From assembly GCF_003573695.1 (NCBI RefSeq), contig NC_039366.1:157517072-157581071 (forward strand): a DNA stretch of 64,000 bases, read 5' to 3'. The DNA comes from Papaver somniferum (taxonomy: Eukaryota; Streptophyta; Magnoliopsida; Ranunculales; Papaveraceae). The stretch's first letter is position 1. Each line of letters starts with the position of its first letter. Both the position numbers and the translations under genes were made by a program. The notes under the pieces are model-generated. The model made no database searches. It was not told where the DNA came from and saw only the letters and a program-made list of their open reading frames with translations. Below are positions 44,857 through 55,533 of this stretch, one piece after another.

Positions 44857-46307
44857 TGATAGACACATTTATGTGTCTATTTTGTTCTCAATGTTCTGTA
44901 TTGTTAGTGCTCGATATTGTACTAATTATGGTGCTTTTGTGTTTGGATAGGTGTTTTCGGAGAAATACATTTGTGTGGAAAAAGTGCTCGAAAAGTGCTA
45001 TTTGGACCCCCGGAGAAAATTACTAAAGGCACCCCAAAAAAAGTGTTAAAAGGCACCATCACTTTGGATTAGGGCACCCCCAGGCGCCCCAGCTGTTAAA
45101 GGCGCCCATATTTTGGATAGGGGCACTTCTTCTTCACGATTTAAAAATGAAATTTTGGTGGAAAGAAATATACAGCAACATCAATATTTCTGGGGAAGAT
45201 TTTAACGAGTTCTGTTGGAGATTCTCAAAGGATTTGGACTTGATGTATCCTGTTTCGGTAAAACAGGATTGGTATATGGTTTTGAAGAGTAAATCAAGGG
45301 AAAATTTATTTCCTTTTACAGAACAGAGGAGGTGGAAATACTATCGAAATCTTGTGGAGATTTTTGTGGGTGATTTTCAACAGTATTGATTGGGAATGAT
45401 TTGACAGACCGAAGTAGGATTGTTGACTGGTTTTTGATCGACAAAATAGAAGATTTGCGTGTATATTTGAGTCAACAGGGAAAGAATAATATCTCGAAGA
45501 TTTGTTGTTATCTGCAAGTTAATGCAGTATATGGGAATATAAAATCCCGTGGGATTCGTATCTATCAGTTTAGGGAAGTTCTGAAAGATTTTGATAGCTC
45601 TTCTACGTGTGAAAATAAAGAGAAAATACTTGGGAGATACTTTATTAATCGTCAGAAGATGTGAGTATTAACTCGAGAGATATCCATATGTTGGGTATAA
45701 ATAGGTGATGGGGGACACACAAAAGGGAATGGAGAGTTAGGGGAAGAAACAGAGCGTATAATAGAAAGGTGCAAAGAGTTTTTCTTCTTTATAATATTTT
45801 CACCTCTTGTAAGCACTTTTGAGCAATGAAAAATTATTTTGAGTGTGTTTTCACCATGTGGAGCTAAACCCCATCACTGGGACGACGGAGGTAGCAACTT
45901 TTCATGATTGTGGTAAATGAGTTAATTCTTTTATTGACTATTTTCATTGATTTAATTGCTTTATGATTTCTATTAATTATTTGTTATTTTGTTAGATGCC
46001 GCATGCTTAGTTCTAAATGCTTTAGATGCGTCATGCTTTTAACTTACAAATAATATTTTACGAAATCTATTTTTGGCAAAGAACTAGAGTCACAACTTCT
46101 TTTGTTTGAGCTATATTGTCTAGAGTTAATGACTGAACCATAACAATATGAAAAGTAGTGGAATCCCGCGTCTCAGCGTCTCTTCATCTTGTGACAAATT
46201 GTGTGTATATATTTTTCCTTATTTTCTTTATTAAGTCTTAAAACAAATTCTCAACAAATCTGAGTGAACGAATCATCTTACTACAACATCATTGAAAAAC
46301 CACACCA
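44857..46307 (+). repeat. E-D 5' LTR
   Basis: Starts TGATAGACACATTTATGTG; a TATAAATAG promoter box lies at about 45697, in the context GGGTATAAATAGGTGATGG, and the region near 45810-45850 is a likely polyadenylation region (GAGCAATGAAAAATT). Frames of 70-92 codons here (45147-45389, 45386-45664) are shared with the other LTR and not treated as genes. Confidence 0.88.
45695..45704 (+). promoter_or_regulatory. E-D LTR TATA box
   Basis: GGTATAAATAG, with the same sequence at about 51291 in the 3' LTR. E-E has matching boxes at about 53237 (TATAAATAG) and 57742 (TATAAAAAG). Confidence 0.65.
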
Positions 46308-46308
46308 A

Positions 46309-46330
46309 TTTTTGGTGCCGCCGACGCGGA
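46309..46330 (+). promoter_or_regulatory. E-D primer binding site
   Basis: TTTTTGGTGCCGCCGACGC begins two bases after the LTR end ACACCA. It is a variant of the TTTTTGGCGCCG primer region seen in E-B. Confidence 0.7.
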
Positions 46331-47384
46331 TTTGTTTATAAATTTGTTTTTAGGTTTTATTTTTATTATTTTTGTTCTTTTTTATGCGTTTTGGTATTTC
46401 TTATTTTCTTTCAGGTTTGGAGCTAAGTTAAAGAAAAAGAAAAAGTGTTGAAAAGAAAAGCGAAGCTAAAGAAGGAAGCAAAGAAGGGATCCAAAAGAAG
46501 TAAAGAAGAAGATTTTGTATATAGTTAATTTATTTTTATTTTATTTTTAGAAACTGTATATAGGATTTTGTTTTTGTAATTCTTATTTTTATTTTTGGAC
46601 TTTTTAATTTTTGGACATTTTTTTTTTTGGAAATTTGGACATTATTTTTTTAAAACCCTACGGAAGGGTAGTTTTAAATAAACTGCACAGAGAAGTACGG
46701 CTATTACGATATCGCCTCGGCCCCTCGGGTTCGTACATGACATAGGAGTCGTGGCCCGAGTCGACTTCAACGGTTCATCCCCCGTCTGGAACGGGAGGTA
46801 AGAATTCTAAACACCCGCGAATCTCCTGTCAGCGGGTTTACTGGATGATTTTGTATGCATATATGTTGAGGAATCGAATACGGCTGTTTTAATTTCCTAG
46901 TAAAGGGAAAGGCCTGGCCATACAAGATAAGGGTTCGGATTTCATCACCGTTCTCTTCTTGCCCGCCTTAGGAAAACGAAACCAAACGCGAACCTAAGCT
47001 TTAAAATTTGGAATAGAACGAGACCTATAGGGTAACGAGCTTAGTAGGAAAGTCATTCGAGAAATATTGGTTACTCTTTTAAGCATACTTCGAAGTTCAT
47101 GATGGTTTCTGTGAGTTGAATGCGTGACTGCGCCTCCTTGTAATGCAGTGAGAACTTGAGTATCGAAGCTCCACGCATCTTCCCTCGCCTCTATTCAGCT
47201 TACTTTGACTCGGATTGATTCCAGAGGGGTTTGCTCAGATTGTAACGAATTTATTTTCGAAAGAATAGAAGTTCTAGAAACAATCTAAGTGGAACCATCA
47301 TGCTTTTTGTTTGCTAGATAAAATAGGCTTGTTGTGGTCGAGTCAGCCTTCTTTGTGTTTGTTTAGAATTCCCTTACAGTTAAG
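46331..47384 (+). ncRNA. E-D structured leader
   Basis: About 1 kb of untranslated leader. AT-rich at first (46331-46660), then a GC-rich block (46690-47300) with possible hairpins (CCCGTCTGGAACGGGAG near 46780; CCCGCGAATCTCCTGTCAGC near 46822 pairing CCCGC with GCGGG). Such leaders in pol-less elements usually carry packaging and dimerisation signals; that is inference. Confidence 0.45.
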
Positions 47385-49052
47385 ATGTCGAACTGGTATT
47401 ATAATAGCCAATACAATGAGTATCCGACTAAGCAGCTTGGACATTATCCTTTTTATGACCATAGTGTGAATAGTGATTGGGAACGCGAAACTTTTGAAGG
47501 TTATGGGTTATACCATGGTGAGCCCAATTACTATCCACATGCGCACCGGTCATACGAGCAAGAAGACTATAACACTAGTTCCTCGTCTTTGGAGGATGCA
47601 ATGAAACTATTGAAAAGTAGTCCTTTTTATGATCCTTCTGATAATTCCTCTTTACTAGAGTCAACACGTAAATTAGCTGAGTCGACACGTAAGTTAGCAT
47701 AAATGAATAACTTAGTTTTTGACGAAAGTGAACTTTCTATAGAGGAATCCCTCAAGCTGATGGCTGAGACGAACGAAAGACTTGCTCGAAATAATCTTAC
47801 TTTCCAATATAGTATTTCCAATAATACCCTTAAAAATGAGGATAGTTATTTTCATAATAAAGATGACGAGGTTAGAATTGGTAACACTACTTGTTTTGAT
47901 GAGGTTCGGTCATTTTCATGTTATTATAATGATGATTATGATGAGGATAGTATCGATGAAGAACATGAAATATGTAGGCATAGTGATCAGGAATTTGTTA
48001 CTCCAATTAAGCTTTACGATGATAATATTATTTCTAGTTCAAATCCAAATAATTTTTATAATTATTCACCTATTCAAAAGGACGAGGATTTGACTAGAGA
48101 TACCCCCGTTTTGGATGATGTAGTATTTCCTGTCTACGAAGCCGATGATAGTTTTGAGGAACGAGTTTATTCTGAGAATATTGTTTTAGAGTCTAGAAAT
48201 TTAGAAACATTAGACTTAGAAAAAGAAAATGAACTCGTAGAAATGAGTGAGGATGAACCCGACTTAGAAGAATCAATTGACCATTTTCGGGAATCCGATG
48301 ACCTAGAAATTAGGGAAGTTGTGACTAGTCTTTCTAGAGACACAAAAAACTCTAAGTTTGGGGGTGATTATCATTCTTCGTGTGATTTAACTCTTAAAAA
48401 GTTCCCTCGTGTAGGACTTGACATTTGTGCCTCAACCATCTTACAAGATTATCTTCGTATACTTTTTCCTGAACCTAATGATGACCAAAGAGAAGCTCAG
48501 TTGTTAGAAACCCATCCTCTGGTTGATGTGGTTGACCCAGGCTATGATACCAAGATTGACTTTGTTTTCCCACCAACAAATTTTCTTCCAATTGTGGGAA
48601 CATTTGATTTTAAGATGTGTCGGTTATTAAGTTTTGAGACTAAACCTAATTACTTTAGGAGAATAGGGTCGACACATTTTCTTAAGGAAGACCAACTCTT
48701 TCATTGTGGTCAATTTTATAAGTCAAGTCTAATTGACTTTAAGGATCCGCAGCTGTTCAGGTTATTGTTATGTGCTTCTAAGTTCCTACTTGAGTATTTC
48801 CAGACTCTACAACCTGATCTTAAGAATCCTTCTTTTGAGGAAGTCCAGCCTATGAAAGCATTTTATTTAGACCCTTTTATAGAGCCTGAACCTGAGCCAC
48901 AACTAGAGATAGTTTTCTTAAACAAAAAGTTAAATAAGGGTATGTTCGGTATCTTCTTGGTCTGTTGCAGTTTCCTCTTCTTGTGGTTAGCACTTTTTGA
49001 TCCAGATGACCTACAATTATTCCGGCTACTTCTATATGATTCTATGAGGTGA
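47385..49052 (+). CDS. conserved non-gag ORF of E-D (one internal stop)
   Basis: Starts at ATG 47385 (MSNWYYNSQYNEYPTKQLGH) and runs 555 codons with one TAA (47700-47702); E-E has no stop at the equivalent position. The protein is acidic, with an N-terminal Tyr/His-rich part, a helical SLEDAMKLLKSSPFYDPS segment, an Asp/Glu-rich middle, and a conserved C-terminal half: DYH..C.L.LKKFPRVGLDI, DTKIDFVFPPTNFLPIVGTF, HCGQFYKSSLIDFKDPQLFR. It then has a hydrophobic stretch (about residues 520-538, GIFLVCCSFLFLWLALF) and ends DDLQLFRLLLYDSMR. The motif D.QLFRLLL..S occurs twice, before and after the hydrophobic stretch. No zinc knuckle, protease or polymerase motif. Function unknown; I do not recognise the family. 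Confidence 0.7.
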
Positions 49053-50439
49053 CTAATTCCTTCTGATGTCTGGATGAAGACTTTAAACTTAGCACTTCTT
49101 GGGAGGTAACCCAATCTCATGCAACACGGTAATATCTTTCCTTAATCCTTTTGCTTCAAATGGTAACAGTTTCTCCTTGTTCATATGCTTTTAATTTTAT
49201 CTTTAGAACATTGAGGACAATGTTAGATTTAAGTTTGGGGGTATGGGAGAAACTTTTTAGTTGCATTTTTGAAACTTCTAGCGTCACATGGTATACGGTT
49301 AGATAAGTTTACATAATGTTTCTCACCGAAAAGATAGAAACTGGAATGCTAGGGATAACAACTTATTGAGACATTAGAGAAAAAGACATTGAGATCTTTG
49401 AAATTCAGGAGAGAAATTGTTCTTTTTAGAGGGTAACCGTGATGGACCCAACCATCCATGATGGAAAGGAAAGTAGGTCAGGAAATGCCAGAAAGACAAA
49501 GCAACCTCACAATGTAGTCGTAGTTACTGGATTACGACTCTCTCTCAGTAGAAACTTATCATCATCAACAAGCGGAGCGACATCAAAATCTATGAAGAAA
49601 GTTGAAGACGTTTAAGGTTTAGAAGCAACAATAGAAAAGAACAATTCAAAAGTCAAAATTGAAGACTTGGAAGTTATAAGAGCAAATGATATAAGTTGTT
49701 TGAATTCATGATACCAAGACATAACAAGTTGCGAAGATCCAAGTTTTAAAGTCCTTCTCTCATGGCCATGTAAATTTTTGTCTTGTAATTTTTTTGTCAA
49801 AAAAAAAAAATGAAAAATGAAACATCATTACGTTCTTTTTGTTCAATAAGGCCATAGGGAAGAAGAAATTTATAACTCAAGAAAGAAATCAAAGAGAAGA
49901 GTTAATTGTCAAGGTTCTATGAGGTTCGAGAGTTTATCATCAACAGTTGAAGACCGAATAAGACGTTATTTCTACTGAGCACTGTGAGAGAGTCGAAGAA
50001 AGATGCATTTTGGTTGCTTTGTTAGTGTGCTTTCAATCGGGCACAAGATCTTTCTAGCACTGGTTTAACTCATCACACGTAATTAGTTCAGCTGTGTAGT
50101 AGATGTCCCTCTCATTTTTATCTCTCTCTTAATCTTATCCAGCTGTAAAGCAGCGGACGCATCTTACAATGTTTATCTAGCTATGTAGCGGATATCTCTT
50201 TATCTAGCAGTGGTGCGTATGTGTCTCCCCTTTTCTTCAGTCATCTTTAGAGCTGACACCTTTAATTTCTCTGGCATTCTAGTTACTTGGAGATAGGTTG
50301 AGAATATGTATGTCCTCATAGCTCTTTAGATACTTGTGACCAATTAGAAGTCATGGTTTTTGTGGGTACACCTCTGATAAACCCACCCGAGATTAACTCG
50401 GTTTTATTCTTTTAATTTGCTCGAGACTAGCAAATAATA
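49053..50439 (+). other. E-D 3' untranslated region
   Basis: 1.4 kb without coding. Holds the hairpin and purine tract (49208-49249) and an A run (49798-49810). Much of it is matched in E-E (55534-57020), including CTTGGGAGGTAACCCAAT and ATTGTCAAGGTT. Confidence 0.7.
49208..49249 (+). promoter_or_regulatory. E-D conserved hairpin plus second purine tract
   Basis: ACATTGAGGACAATGT (49208-49223) then AAGTTTGGGGGTATGGGAG (49231-49249). Same arrangement in E-E and, on its own strand, in E-B. Confidence 0.65.
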
Positions 50440-50453
50440 AGTTTGGGGGTATT
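50439..50453 (+). promoter_or_regulatory. E-D polypurine tract
   Basis: AAGTTTGGGGGTATT directly before the 3' LTR start TGATAGAC. Confidence 0.8.
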
Positions 50454-51904
50454 TGATAGACGCATTTATGTGTCTATTTTGTTCTCAATGTTCTATAATG
50501 TTAGTGCTCGATATTGTACTAATTATGGTGATTTTGTGTTTGGATAGGTGTTTTTGGAGAAATACATTTGTGTGGAAAAAGTGCTCGAAAAGTGCTATTT
50601 GGGCCCCCGGAGAAAATTACTAAAGGCACCCCAGAATAAGTGTTAACATGCACCCTCACTTTGGATTAGGGCACCCCCAGGCGCCCCAGCTGTTAAAGGC
50701 GCCCATATTTTGGATAGGGGGCACTTCTTCTTCACGGTTTAAAAATGAAATTTTGGCGGAAAGAAATATACAGCAACAACAATATTCTGGGGAAGATTTT
50801 AACGAGTTCTGTTGGAGATTCTCAAAGGATTTGGACTTGATGTATCCTGTTTCGGTAAAACAGGATTGGTATATGGTTTTGAAGAGTAAAACAAGGGAAA
50901 ATTTATTTCCTTTTATAGAACAGAGGAGGTGGAAATACTATCGAAATCTTGTGGAGATTTTTGTCGGAGATTTTCAACAGTATTGATTGGGAATGATTTG
51001 ACACACTGAAGTAGGATTGCTAACTGGTTTTTGATCGACAAAATAGAAAATTTTCGTGTATATTTGAGTCAACAGGGAAAGAATAATATCTCGAAGATTT
51101 GCTGTTATCTGCAAGTTAATGCAGTATATGGGAATATAAAATCCCTTGGGATTCGTATCTATCAGTTTAGGGAAGTTCTGAAAGATTTTGACAGCTCTTC
51201 TACGTGTGAAAATAAAGAGAAAATACTTGGGAGATACTTTATTAATCGTTAGAAGATGTGAGTATTAACTCGAGAGATATCCATCTGTTGGGTATAAATA
51301 GGTGATGGGGGACACACAAAAGGGAATGGAGAGTTAGGGGAAGAAACAGAGCGTATAATTGAAAGGTGCAAAGAGTTTTTCTGTTTTATAATATTTTCAC
51401 CTCTTGTAAGCACTTTTGAGCAATGAAAAATTATTCTGAGTGTGTTTTCACCATGTGGAGCTAAACCCCATCACTGGGACGACGGAGGAAGCAACTTTTC
51501 ATGATTGTGGTAAATGAATTAATTCTTTTATTGACTATTTGCATTGATTTAATTGCTTTATGATTTCTATTAATTATTTGTTATTTTGTTAGATGCCGCA
51601 TGCTTAGTTCTAAATGCTTTAGATGCGTCATGCTTTTAACTTACAAATAATATTTTATGAAATCTATTTTTGGCAAAGAACTAGAGTCACAACTTTTTTT
51701 GTTTGAGCTATATTGTCTAGAGTTAATGACTGAACCATAACAATATGAAAAGTAGTGGAATCCCGCGTCTCAGCGTCTCTTCATCTTGTGACAAATTGTG
51801 TGTATATATTTTTCCTTATTTTCTTTATTAAGTCTTAAAACAAATTCTCAACAAATCTGAGTGAACGAATCATCTTACTACAACATCGTTGAAAAACCAC
51901 ACCA
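50454..51904 (+). repeat. E-D 3' LTR
   Basis: 1451 bp, TGATAGACGCATT...CCACACCA. Differences from the 5' LTR concentrate in the first 300 bases. Flanked by CTCAT. Confidence 0.88.
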
Positions 51905-51909
51905 CTCAT

Positions 51910-52503
51910 CCTAGTCATTCTTACAAATCGGAGAATATCTCTCTATCTTGGCCAACTCAGTTAAATAGAATGTTTCTCTCTCTCAACACATCATCACACA
52001 GCTTCACACAAATGAGGGGATAACAATTAGGGTTTTGGTCTGGCTGTCTATGGCGCGTGTGAGAAATACCCGACTTAGTTATTACCGCAGAAGAGAGTAA
52101 AGGCGGTGGAATAATGAGATAAACTCAACCTAGTTTATCTCTATCTATTCCTGAAGAGACGGGAGAATTGCTCCGCATGACACGGAAACCAATCCCTATC
52201 TTTACCGACCTGAGATTAGAGAATCGAGCTATAAATAGGCCCTCTATTTATCCAAGCTATGATGATCTTTCTCATAAACTCTCAGAGCGATTCTTCTTCA
52301 AACCCTAGAATTCTATGATCTCTCTCTTCATCTGCTTCCCTCCCTAAGACAAGCCCTAAATCTCTTCCATGTGACTGAAGCAGCCTTTGAACGACCATTA
52401 TGTGTGGTTTACGCGAAGATTTTTCGTGTTCAACCTCATGTAACTCACTTTCAGAAACCCTAGAATCCCACTTCTAACCTCTCTCAGATTTTAGGTAACT
52501 ATA
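51910..52503 (+). repeat. E-F LTR, second part
   Basis: Resumes the E-F LTR after E-D. Contains a promoter-like GAGCTATAAATAGG at 52226 and a pyrimidine-rich leader. Ends GGTAACTATA before the primer region. Confidence 0.6.
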
Positions 52504-52506
52504 TTT

Positions 52507-52523
52507 TGGCGACCACAGTGGGA
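52507..52523 (+). promoter_or_regulatory. E-F primer binding site
   Basis: GGCGACCACAGTGGGAG just after the LTR end. Matches the E-C primer region except for the first bases. Confidence 0.7.
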
Positions 52524-52528
52524 GGCTG

Positions 52529-53780
52529 TGATAGACACATTTTTGTGTTTAATTTGATCTCAATACTATATATTGTTGGCACTCGAGTTTGTACTAATTT
52601 TGGTGTTTTATGTGTTTGTAGGCACCTTTGGAAAATAAACATTTTTTGGAAAATTCGGCTCGAAAAGTTGGTAAAAGCCCTGGAGGACACGTGTTATTCG
52701 GACTCTCACTGTTGGATAAGGGGCACCTCAATTACTAAGGGGCACCCCAGGTCACCCCAAAAGGCATCTGCTATTCGCACCCCAGTACAGGATTAGGGGG
52801 AGGTCATCTTCTCCATTTGAATTTTGTTTTTGGCGGGAAAATGGAGAACACTTCTGCAGATTTTTGATCGAATTGTTGAACGTGTTCTAGGGAGATTCAA
52901 TGGCTGATTTTTGGTAGATAGTTGTGATATGGCCTATTAAACACACTGTGGGCGTTTGGTTCAACCAGAATTGGCTAGAATCAGCTAAACAATTCACGGG
53001 TTGAAAACAGGGCAGTTCGTGTATATCATGGGTTTCACGTGATTTGGAGAAGATTCAACGTGTTTTGTGCGTGCATGGAAGACCCTCACAGCCTGTTGGA
53101 GCGTGAAGGAGTTAAATATGGTAATTTGGAGGCTTGAAAACGCAGGAAAGAAAATATTCCCAGAAATATTTTCTTTACTGCCGAGTTAAAGAGAATTATA
53201 TGGAGTGAATGAGCGAGATTCGATGGGTCTGTTGGGTATAAATAGGTTGCTGGGGTTGAGTAGAAATGGCATCGAGAGTTTGGGGTTGAGAGGAGAGCTC
53301 AGGAAGCAGAAATCACGAGTTGCAGAAACTCGGTTCCTGCTGCTGCTGCTGAAGAACGCGAAGAACATGAAGAACGGACGTCCAGGAACCGTCGTGCTTC
53401 AACAGTGACAACGACAGGTCAGCGAGGGTCATAGGTGTGAGTCTTAGAACCACAACGACAATAGCTCTTATCTTTTATCGTTCTTTTGTGACGCTTCCTG
53501 TGGGTCGCACATTAGTTGTTTACACCATTTTATCTTCTTCTCTTCATTGTAAACACCATTTGAGCAATAAATAAATATTTTGAGCGTGTTTTTATCATGA
53601 TGAGCTAAACCCAACACCGGGACGACGGAGGAGGGTGAATTTCATTCACGGGTAAATTTATTTTATTCTTTTTTATGACTTTTGCATTAATTTAAAATTG
53701 AAATATGATTTGAATTAATTGGTTGTTATTTAATTTGATGATGTATGCTTAGCTTAGGTGTTTTGATACATCATGCTTTT
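52529..53780 (+). repeat. E-E 5' LTR, truncated at its 3' end
   Basis: About 98% like the 3' LTR by eye over 1.25 kb, then jumps at CATCATGCTT to sequence that in E-D lies at 47295 (TTTTTGTTTGCTAG). TATAAATAG at about 53237; AATAAATAAATATTTTG polyadenylation-like stretch near 53567. Confidence 0.8.
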
Positions 53781-53858
53781 TGTTTGCTAGATTCTATAGG
53801 TTTGATTTGGTCGAGTCAGTCTTGTTTGTGATTGTGTAGAATTCCCTTGCAATTAAGA

Positions 53859-55533
53859 ATGTCGAACTGGTATGATAGAATCCAATACAATGAGTATCGA
53901 CCTGAATTTGAATATGGACATCATCCTTTTTATGACCATGTTGGGAATAGTGGTTGGGAACGCCATCCTTTGGAATGATATGGGTCATACCCTGGTGAAC
54001 CCAATTACTATCCACACATGCATCAGTCTTACGAGCAAGAAGATTATAGTACTAGTTCTTCATCTCTAGAGGATACAATCAAACTATTTAAAAGTAGTCC
54101 TTTTTATGATCCCTCTGTTCCTATTCCTCCTTTAGAAGAGTCCCTCAGGGAGTTAGCTGAGATGAATAGTGTAATTATAGACGAAAGAACTACAATAATG
54201 AGTGAACTTTCTATAGAGGAATCCCTCGAGCGGATAGCTGAGACGAACGAAAGAATTGCTCGAAATTACTTGAATTGCCAATATAGTGTATCCAATAATA
54301 CCCTTGAGAATGAAGATAGTTATTTACATAATCAAGATAACAAGGTTAGAATTGGTAGCACTACTTGTTTTGATGAGGTTCAATCATCTTCGTACTATTA
54401 TGATGAGGATAGTAGTAATGAAGAATCTGAAATGTGTAGCATAGTGATCAGGAATCTATTAATCCAATTGAGCTTTATGATGATTCTATTATTTCTAGTT
54501 CAAATCCAAATAATTTTTATGATTAATCACCTATTCAAAAGGACGAGGATTTGATTAGGGATACCACCATTTTAGACGATGTAGTTTTTTCTTTTGATTA
54601 CGAAGCCGATAATGCTTTAGAGGAACGGGTTTATCCCGAAAATGTTGTTTTAGAGTCTAGCGACTTAGAAACAATAGTCTTAGACGAAGAAAATGAACTC
54701 GTAGAGCTATTAAATATGAGTGAGGATGCGTCACTTGAGTATAACCTCGAAGAAGCAATTGACTATTTTCAGGATTCCAATGATCTAGAAATTAAGGAAA
54801 TTGTAGCTAGTCTATCTAGAGATACCCAAAAACCTAAGTTTGGGGGTGATTATCATTCTCCTTGTGCCATACCTTTATCTCTTACAGAGATCCCTCATTT
54901 TGGACTTGATATCTCTGCCTCGACCATTTTAAAAGATTACCTTCATACTCGTTTCCCGAACCTAATGATGTCCAGGAAGAAGTTCAGTCGTTAGAAACCC
55001 ATCCTCTGGTTGATGTGGTTTGCCTAGGCTATGATACCCAGATTGACTTTGTTTTCCCACCAAATAGTTTTATTCCAAATGTGGGAACGTTTATATTTCA
55101 AATGTGTCGAATATTAAGTTGCGAGACTAAACCTAAATGCTTTAGGAAATTAGAATCGACACATTTGCTTAAGAGTGACCACTACTCTCATTGTGGTCAA
55201 TTTTGTAAGTCAAATCTTATTGACTTAGAGGATCCTCAATTATTTAGGTTATTATTGTGCGCTTCTAAGATCATATTTGAGTTTTTCCAGACTCTAGGAC
55301 CTAATGATTCAGATCTCACCTATGAAGAAACGCAACCAATGAAAATATTTTATTTAGACCCTTTCTTAGAACCTGAACCACAATTAGATATAAATATCTT
55401 AATCAGGAAACTAGATAAGGGCATGCTATCCTTGTTCACTTTCTTGGGTTATTGTAGTTTCCTTTGGTCAGCTCTTTTTGGTTTTGAAGACCAACATTTA
55501 TTTCGGTTGTTACTTTTTGATTCTATGAGGTGA
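53859..55533 (+). pseudogene. E-E copy of the conserved non-gag ORF, broken
   Basis: Starts ATG 53859 (MSNWYDRIQYNEYRPEFEYG), TGA near 53977, then SLEDTIKLFKSSPFYDPS, SELSIEESLERIAETNERIA, a one-base deletion near 54437 (a G lost relative to E-D), TAA near 54525, then the acidic middle, a second one-base deletion near 54957, and an intact final stretch (55015-55533): DTQIDFVFPPNSFIPNVGTF, HCGQFCKSNLIDLEDPQLFR, a hydrophobic stretch (FTFLGYCSFLWSALF) and FEDQHLFRLLLFDSMR. The repeated LFRLLL motif and the hydrophobic segment are kept. Confidence 0.75.

Larger units (their letters stand above)
44857..51904 (+). mobile_element. E-D: pol-less LTR element with conserved non-gag ORF
   Basis: 7048 bp; two LTRs of 1451 bp, about 96-97% alike by eye; TG...CA ends (TGATAGAC...ACACCA); perfect target duplication CTCAT (44852-44856 and 51905-51909). 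Primer site at 46309, polypurine tract before 50454. The interior holds a 1 kb structured leader, one long ORF (47385-49052) with no similarity to gag or pol, and a 1.4 kb 3' region with the conserved hairpin and second purine tract. It needs enzymes from another element. Related to E-E. Confidence 0.9.

Noticed and set aside
45147..45664. Frames of 80 and 92 codons seen twice (also 50648-51252)
   Set aside because: The duplication is the LTR pair itself. There is no independent evidence of coding, and E-E LTRs do not preserve the frames.
52018..52330. CTATAAATAG at 52230 as the promoter of a host gene
   Set aside because: It sits in an LTR ending in a primer binding site, so it is the promoter of E-F.
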